DNA from: Apostichopus japonicus
Lineage: Eukaryota; Echinodermata; Holothuroidea; Aspidochirotida; Stichopodidae
NCBI RefSeq assembly: GCF_037975245.1
Contig: NC_092572.1
Coordinates: 16,064,269 to 16,128,268, forward strand
Length of the DNA stretch: 64,000 nucleotides
Direction of reading: 5' to 3'
The notes under the pieces are model-generated. The model worked only from the letters and a program-made list of their open reading frames with translations. It did no database searches and was not told where the DNA came from. Position numbers and translations under genes: made by a program. Numbering within the stretch: the stretch's first letter is position 1; each line of letters opens with the position of its first letter. Shown here piece after piece: positions 58,088 to 64,000 of this stretch.

Positions 58088-59860
58088 TTAAAGTATTTTA
58101 AGGTGACTTAAATGAGAAACACTTGTACCAGACCAGATAATCAAGCAGTAATACAGATGTGGTGCTATTAAAGTTTGATAAAGCATTCTGAGTATATTCT
58201 GGGGGAGGAAATGTTTTAGCTTTGCTAAAATTCCTGCACCTCTTGCAACGCTGGTGCAAACTTTTGTAATATGGTCACTCCATGAAAGTTTACTATCAAT
58301 ATTAACCCCTAGAAATTTAGTAGTTGATACTTGTTTCATAACTGTACCGTCCATTATTATGTCATTATTCCAGTTAAGCGTTCTTCTTCCATTAAATACT
58401 ATACAGTTAGTTTTGTCTGCATTAAGTGATGACTTATTAGCAGCAAACCAGTTAGTAAATTTAGTTAATTCAGTAGAGACAGTATCATGTATTCTATGTA
58501 CGTTTTCGAACTCGAAGAAAATATTGGTATCATCAGCAAACAAAATAGTCTTGGCAAATTTTGACACCTGGCAAATGTCATTGACATATATTATGAACAA
58601 CAGTGGTCCTAATATTGAGCCCTGTGGAACACCACAACGGGTTACAGCGTGTTCGGATTTAGAGTTTTTATATGAAGTATACTGATGTCTATTGGATAAA
58701 TAGCTGCTCAACCAGTCAAGGGTTGTTCCCCTTACACCATACAAAGATAATTTACTTAGCAAAATGGTATGGTCAATAGTATCAAATGCCTTGGAGAGAT
58801 CAAGGAACACTCCAATACATATTTTGGTATTATCAAGACTAGTACATATTTTTTCAATAGCATTTGCCAAAGCAAGTTCTGTAGAATGCTTTGGGCGGAA
58901 GCCATATTGATCATTGCACAGGATATTAAACTTGGTTAGAAACTTAAAGATACGATTGTACATAAGCCTTTCAATAATTTTTGAAAACCATGATAATAAA
59001 GAAATAGGACGGTAATTTTCATATACATCTTGGTCACCTTTTTTAAAAATTGGTATAACCTTAGCAATCTTTAGTTTATCTGGAAATGTACCAGAAGTAA
59101 AAGATAAATTACAAATATAAGTCAATGGTTTGGCGATAAAGTGAATAACATTTCTTATTATATCTGGTTTAAAATCGTCATATCCCGCTGCTTTTTTGGG
59201 TTTCAGGCTGGAAATAGCAACTATTGAAAGTTCTTCCTCACTGACAGGATTAATGAACATAGATTGACTGTTTCTGCTATTATTATGAATAATATATTCT
59301 GTTCTACCTTTATTTGTAATATTTCTTGCAAGTAAGGGTCCAATGTTTACAAAATATTTGTTAAAGTAGCTGGCAATGTCATTCTCGTTGCTGATTTCTT
59401 GATCACCAGTTTTAAAAGCAGCAGGATATCCACCTTCTTTTCGGTTGGTGTTTAGAACTTCGTTAATTGTATTCCAAGTTACACTTATATTATTTCTATT
59501 ATTTTTGAATTTATCATAGGAATACAATCTTTTAGAAAATCTAATAATATGGTTAAGCTTATTGCGGTAATGCTTATACGTAGCCTTGTTAACATCAGTA
59601 GGTGCTGTTAAATAACTTTTAAAGAGCTTGTTCTTTCTTTTGATAGATGTCAACATTCCAGTTGTAATCCATGGATGTTTCTTTTTACGTCGTTTCCTTT
59701 TGCTTACATAACATATTGGAAAACAATTATTATAGGTATAATTAAAGGATTCAAAGAAAGTGTCGTAAGCAACATTAACATCAGTTTGGCTTAAAACATC
59801 GTTCCAGTTTTTGTTTTCGATTTCATAGTTAAAACGCCTGATGTTATCTGGTTATAATTT
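58088..59860 (-). CDS. CR1/Daphne-like reverse transcriptase, long open frame
   Basis: The longest open frame in the window (522 codons from the ATG at 59656, open further upstream to about 59860). Motifs: HPWITTGMLTSIKRKNKLF, AAGYDDFKPDIIR, KLKIAKVIPIFKKGD, NYRPISLLSWFSKIIERLMY, DQYGFRPKHSTELALA, VFLDLSKAFDTIDHTIL, CGVPQGSILGPLLFIIYVND, ILFADDTNIFF and the thumb with LGVNIDSKLSW. The catalytic FADD is intact. The protein makes DNA from the element RNA at a nicked target. It lacks the endonuclease because of 5' truncation, and the C terminus breaks after HLSHLKIL, so it is not an autonomous element. Confidence 0.9.
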
Positions 59861-59919
59861 CGCCTGTACATGAAGTTCATTGGTCTGCTATTCTTGGTAG
59901 GAATTTGGTTTGATTTGAT

Positions 59920-60174
59920 TTGGTTTATTTTGAGTTTCACGTGCAAATATACAAGGTGAAAGGAAGTCTTCTATAAAGCATACAATAGCTTAATAATGTA
60001 GAAGACTCCCTGAAGAAAGAAAAGAGAAGAAAAAATTAAAAATCAAATTAAACGTTTCGACAATAAATCAATTATATGATATTTTAATTAATATGATTAA
60101 GCCATTTACTAAATGTGGAGCTTGTTTTCTTAGTTTTTAAAATTATTGACAGTGAATTCCAAATTTTGAATTAT
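59920..60174 (-). mobile_element. 3' end of another CR1/Daphne-like copy
   Basis: The minus strand reads IWNSLSIILKTKKTSSTFSK, a stop, an A-rich 3' region, the hairpin (59962-60010) and an AAATCAAATC-type tail at 59922-59940. It lies immediately 5' of the truncated copy, in the same orientation, giving a head-to-tail arrangement. Confidence 0.75.
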
Positions 60175-60212
60175 TGGTAACTTTAAAAAGAGAGATTGTA
60201 TAATTGAGGATT

Positions 60213-60311
60213 AGCTTCAGAAAACTACTCAAACCTATTCTGGCTGAGCTCAGGAAATTGGGTATTTCTTGCCTGAGCTACATTGATGATATTTATATCC
60301 AGGCTTTTTTA
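60213..60311 (+). pseudogene. Reverse transcriptase fragment, DIRS/Ngaro-like
   Basis: A 33-codon open stretch reads SFRKLLKPILAELRKLGISC then LSYIDDIYIQAFL. The order F.KLLKP.LA.LR.LG...YIDD is that of tyrosine-recombinase retrotransposons (DIRS/Ngaro) and differs from the non-LTR families here. No other part of such an element is seen nearby. It lies in a segment bracketed by 15-bp direct and 23-bp inverted repeats. Confidence 0.5.
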
Positions 60312-60704
60312 TTTTCAAAGTGTGGAAAGTAAGAATGTTATGTTATCCTTTGTACCAAGTGGTAATGAAATTATCTCAGTTCTTGTTTAAAAAGAAAAGA
60401 AATGTTTCTGTTGCTCAGCAAGCAAATTAAAAAAGATACAAACTTTGAATTTGTGTTCGTTTGTAATCTTTCTGTTCGTATTCGCTTGAACACTGCTTTG
60501 AAATCTCAAGTAGTTCCGTTGTGAAGTGTAATGGGGAAGTAGAATCGTTAAATTAAACGAGACCATAGGTTGAAGTTTGATTGAGATTCTACTGAGACAT
60601 TACACGAACGAAGGGATTACTTGCCCTCCCATGTAATGCATTCTCATGCAGGATTATTATCACATAATTTTCCCTCCCAGAAGTTCGTGGTGTTCAATCG
60701 CATA
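60312..60704. other. No recognised gene
   Basis: Short AT-rich stretch between the reverse transcriptase fragment and the Tx1/L1-like element. No motif seen. Confidence 0.35.
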
Positions 60705-60914
60705 TGGTAACTTTAAAAACTGAAGCTAATCCTCAATTATTCAATCAATACAATTATACAACAAAACAAATTGACTACGAGAAATACAAAGCTAAAAAAT
60801 TCTCCGATTACGACTGTACCCATTTTAAAAACCTAGAAGATGAGTCGAACCAACCTTCATTAAGAGAATTACAAGGAACCTTCCTCATGTCTAAAATTCA
60901 GTGGCACGAGGAGG

Positions 60915-62012
60915 GTGAAAAATCAACAAAGTTTTTCTTTAATCTTGAAAAATCAAGGGAAAAAAAAGAAGGTAATGAAACAACTACTTACTGACCAGAG
61001 CTTAATCATCACCGATCAACACGAAATTATGAAAGAACAAGTAAAGTTTTATACAAACCTCTACCAAGCCGGAGAAACCGACAACGAATCGCGGAATCAG
61101 ATACTTTGTGAACTCAGAAGATTTCTCTCGCCAATGGACGTTGAAGCATGTGAAGCAAATATTTCATTAGATGAGTTGAAAGCCGCTCTGCTAGCAATGG
61201 AACGGAACAAAAGTCCAGGACTAGATGGACTAACTGCTGAATTTTACAAAGTGTTTTGGCGGGATTTTATCGATATTTTTACTAGACTCATTGAGACATC
61301 ATTCCATGACAACGAACTCTTTGAATCCATGAAAATAAGTATACTTACCCTTATACCCAAGAAAGGAGATCTTCGTAGTTTAATTAATTGGAGGCCAATA
61401 AGCCTCTTAAATGTCGATTACAAAATGATTGCCAAAGCTCTCGCCAAACGAATCACAAGTATCAGTAAGAATATTATTTCAGAAGATCAAACGTGTTGTA
61501 CTCCAGGAAGAGATATTTCTGAAAACGTGCTTACTATGCAAAATGTAATTGAGTATGTAAATTCATATAATAAACCAGGTTTTACTCTTAAAATAGACCA
61601 ATATAAAGCCTTTGACAGAGTTGACCATAACTACCTCTTCGAAGTCGCTGAAAAATTGGGTTTTGGCCCTAAGCTCCTAAAATGGATCAAACTGTTTTAT
61701 ACCAATATCGAGGGCCAAATCAAGCACAATGGTTATATATCCGATCCCTTCCCTGTCAAAAGGGGAGTTCGGCAGGGCTGCCCACTCTCAGCCATGCTCT
61801 ATGTTCTCTGTGCCGAACCGTTTCTTGAAGCTATAATTAATTGTCCATATATTCATGGTATTAAAGTTTGTGAAGTCGAAGCCAAAATTTTTCAGCATGC
61901 GGAAGACACTACCTTTTTCGTGTCTAGTATCACAAGTATTTATTCTATTTTTAACATCATTAAATTGTATGAACGTGCTTCTGGCTCTAGTTGTAATATT
62001 GATAAAACTTAA
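60915..62012 (+). pseudogene. Tx1/L1-like reverse transcriptase with altered active site
   Basis: 365 codons are open. Palm and fingers: NKSPGLDGLTAEFYKVFWRD, LTLIPKKGD, NWRPISLLNVDYKMIAKALA, FTLKIDQYKAFDRVDHNYLF (first catalytic Asp present) and RGVRQGCPLSAMLYVLCAEP. The active-site box, normally [YF]ADD, reads HAEDTTFF here, so one of the paired catalytic aspartates is Glu and the aromatic is His. Unless this is an assembly error the enzyme is dead. The preceding frame (60704-60994) joins after a one-base change in an A run. Confidence 0.85.
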
Positions 62013-62063
62013 TTACTTAGCACTGGGTGCAGCCATGTTAATCCCAGCAATTTCGACTTCCCT

Positions 62064-63145
62064 GTGAGGAAAGATTTCATTACAGTATTAGGTGTTGCTA
62101 TTGGTAACGATAAAAAATCAATCGAAAAAGAAAATTGGGAGAAAAAAGTTACCTCCTGCCGTAAATTACTAAATACCTGGAAAGGTAGAAAATTATCTTT
62201 TAAGGGTAAATCTCTCATTATAAATTCGCTCATCGTAACTCGCTTAGTATATTTGACCACTGTTTTACCAGTCCCTGATTGGGTTATCACCACATTACGT
62301 CAGAGTGTAGTCGATTTTATCTGGAGAGGTAAAAAACCTTCTATTAAGTATCTTAACTTGCTTTTAACAATCGACAGAGGGGGATTCAGTTTGAGCGACA
62401 TTGAATTAAACAAGAGATGCTCTTAGAATTAAATTTTGTAGTAAGATATTAAGCAATAACATTAATATTAAATTACAAAAATTAATGTTGTATTTTTTGA
62501 ATATGTATGAAGATATGAGCCTTGGGCGTGGTATCTTTCAAATTACTCCTAACCGCAAGTCTGTTCATAAGCTAAGCCCGTATTACACATGTGAACTCAT
62601 GTTAGCATGGGATCGGCTAATTCAAGACCGTTTCTGGCTACCAGAGACCAGAGAAGACATCCTCAATCAACCTATCTTTAGTAATACCCTGATTGTTGAC
62701 AATGATAGTCAAACACTTTTTAATCGTCACTTCATTAAAGGTGGTATCGTTTCTGTAAGTGTTCTGATGTATGAGATTATACCCACTTCTCTGCCAGCCA
62801 AGGCCGTGGAGTAACATATATCGTTCTCCAAAGTGTTTCTTTGACGCCGATATCGACTTCGAAGTATTACATAATATTCTTTACACTAACGACAAATTGT
62901 ACAAGTTTGGATTAACCGATTCTCCTTACTGCACCTTTTGCAAAACCACGCACGAAAGTACTATTCATCTTTTTATTGAGTGTTCTGAAGTCGAAAATTT
63001 ATGGCACTTTTTGGTTAATAAGTTGAATACTTTACATCCGGTAGTTAATTTTGTTGAATGGAAGGGGTTGTCCCTTCTGGGTCTTGGCCGTAAAAACAAC
63101 TGTATTGTAGGAATTTTGTGTGACTTCTTCAATATATATAAGTGA
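62064..63145 (+). pseudogene. Tx1/L1-like ORF2 C-terminal part with CCHC knuckle
   Basis: Successive frames read VAIGNDKKSIEKENWEKKV, KGKSLIINSLIVTRLVYLT and SVVDFIWRGKKPSIKYLNLL, then DRFWLPETREDI, and finally YCTFCKTTHESTIHLFIEC, a C-x2-C-x8-H-x4-C knuckle typical of the C terminus in L1/Tx1 ORF2 proteins, followed by ENLWHFL. Frame changes lie near 62430 and 62810. Confidence 0.8.
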
Positions 63146-63640
63146 ACAATTTGGAATTGCAGAATATCTCGCCTCAATACTAACTATCTTTGTAATATTG
63201 AAAAAGTTTTTCACAAAGTACTCAAGAAGAAAATTCGGTTACTTTTTGATGTGTACTATCACAAAAACAATACCTCACGGTTTTTTAATATATTTACACA
63301 CAACGACATTGTGCTCTCTAAGAAAGAATCGAACAACTATACTTACCATCTGGATAGAGGTTAATTTGTATACAGTACGTGTTGACGTAATCAGGGTCTG
63401 GTCTTTTGACTTTGCTTTAGATATTGTTATCTCTTGTATATAATTTCTTATGTCTGTGGTGTTTGATATTTTAGTTTTCTCTTAACCTATAAACATGAGT
63501 AAATGTTAAGGTAATTATTATTTAATGTTCTAGTTAAAACAAATCATACTTAAGTTTTAATTCTGTAAAAAATACCCTTGTAAATAATATTGTCAATGGG
63601 TGAGCCAGTGGGCTCATCTCCCAATAAAAGAGAAAAAAAA

Positions 63641-64000
63641 TGGCGTGGCTCACTGTACGAGCTGATGATCGAGACTCTCTTTTGCATCCGTGGTTCGAAC
63701 CCCGGGTGATGACGTCTTTTGCCGATCTTTTACAGCAAGTGCCTACACGGGGAGCTGTAAGTATTAGTTAATCCACCTAAGATCTCAGTCCATACAGTGG
63801 CGCGATGGCTCGGCGCACTGTACGAGCTGATGATTGAGACTCTCTTTTGCATCCGTGGTTCGAACCCCGGGTGATGACGTCTTTTGCCGATCTTTTACAG
63901 CAAGTGCCTACACGGGGAGCTGTAAGTATTAGTTAATCCACCTAATATCTCAGTCCATACAGTGGCGCGATGGCTCGGCGCACTGTACGAGCTGATGATC
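63641..64000 (+). repeat. 165-bp tandem array of a tRNA-derived SINE-like unit
   Basis: The word actgtacgagctgatgat starts at 63652, 63817 and 63982, an exact 165-bp period, and the array continues past the window edge. Each unit has a perfect B box, GGTTCGAACCC (63692-63702 and 63857-63867), and an upstream A-box-like TGGCTCGGCGCACTG (units 2 and 3). This is a pol III promoter layout. The first unit lacks about eight bases of the A-box region (gatggctcggcg shortened to tggct). The rest of each unit (about 85 bp) is not tRNA-like. Confidence 0.8.

Larger units (their letters stand above)
60705..63640 (+). mobile_element. Tx1/L1-like non-LTR retrotransposon, 5'-truncated, inactive
   Basis: The element starts within the ORF2 linker (KIQWHEEGEKSTKFFFNLEK) and runs through reverse transcriptase and a C-terminal zinc knuckle to an A-rich 3' end (aataaaagagaaaaaaaa, 63623-63640). 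KSPGLDGLTAEFY, INWRPISLLNVDYKMIAKAL and GVRQGCPLSAMLYVLCAEP are L1/Tx1-group motifs. Frame breaks near 60965, 62010, 62430 and 62815 and an altered active site make it inactive. No target duplication was identified. Confidence 0.85.

Noticed and set aside
58254-58685. 143-codon plus-strand frame
   Set aside because: Antisense shadow of the CR1/Daphne-like reverse transcriptase.

Overview
The window looks like nuclear DNA from an animal, probably a marine invertebrate deuterostome and possibly an echinoderm. That placement is an inference: host genes are split by introns with ordinary GT/AG sites, two exon sets match the animal genes adducin and SRP68, GC is low, the non-LTR retrotransposons are very diverse, and palindromic TAGGCCTA-type motifs are dense. 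I see no bacterial operons, CRISPR array or rRNA.

Host genes are sparse and mostly on the minus strand. The last two exons of SRP68 lie at 1970-3603. Two decayed exon copies of an ABCC/MRP transporter lie at 8.5-10.0 kb, embedded in a 69-bp satellite. Four adducin exons are spread over 19.87-29.16 kb, and one of them carries two frameshifts. A small two-exon gene on the plus strand (26.04-27.18 kb, possible BEN-associated N-terminal domain) sits inside an adducin intron. Clean but unidentified exons lie at 32.07 and 41.41 kb. An HNH/His-Me-type zinc-loop exon with one frameshift lies at 43.5 kb. A decayed, intron-containing integrase with an intact DD35E triad (Ginger/KRBA2/GIN type) lies at 51.0-53.3 kb. 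A TATA-driven mini-gene is possible at 10.36-13.12 kb.

Most of the rest is transposable elements. Non-LTR elements: a Jockey-like element (3.8-7.7 kb), an RTE-like fragment (32.6-33.4 kb) inside a 48-bp satellite, two long CR1/Daphne-like elements (33.5-37.7 and 56.6-59.9 kb) plus 3' fragments, a Rex1-like fragment (42.2 kb), another LINE 3' end (45.3 kb) and a Tx1/L1-like element (60.7-63.6 kb). DNA elements: a pogo-like transposon with TA target duplication (37.7-40.9 kb), several hAT-like elements with 8-bp target duplications including a three-deep nest at 21.9-24.2 kb, and a Mutator-like palindromic MITE carrying telomere-like repeats at 54.7 kb. tRNA-derived SINE signals occur at the left end, and a 165-bp tandem array with tRNA promoter boxes runs off the right end.

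No cooperating multi-gene system is visible. The observations most worth following are the nested hAT insertions, the small palindromic insertion that breaks the pogo-like coding region, the covarying 3' hairpins of the CR1/Daphne-like family, the intron-containing integrase, and the telomere-repeat MITE.
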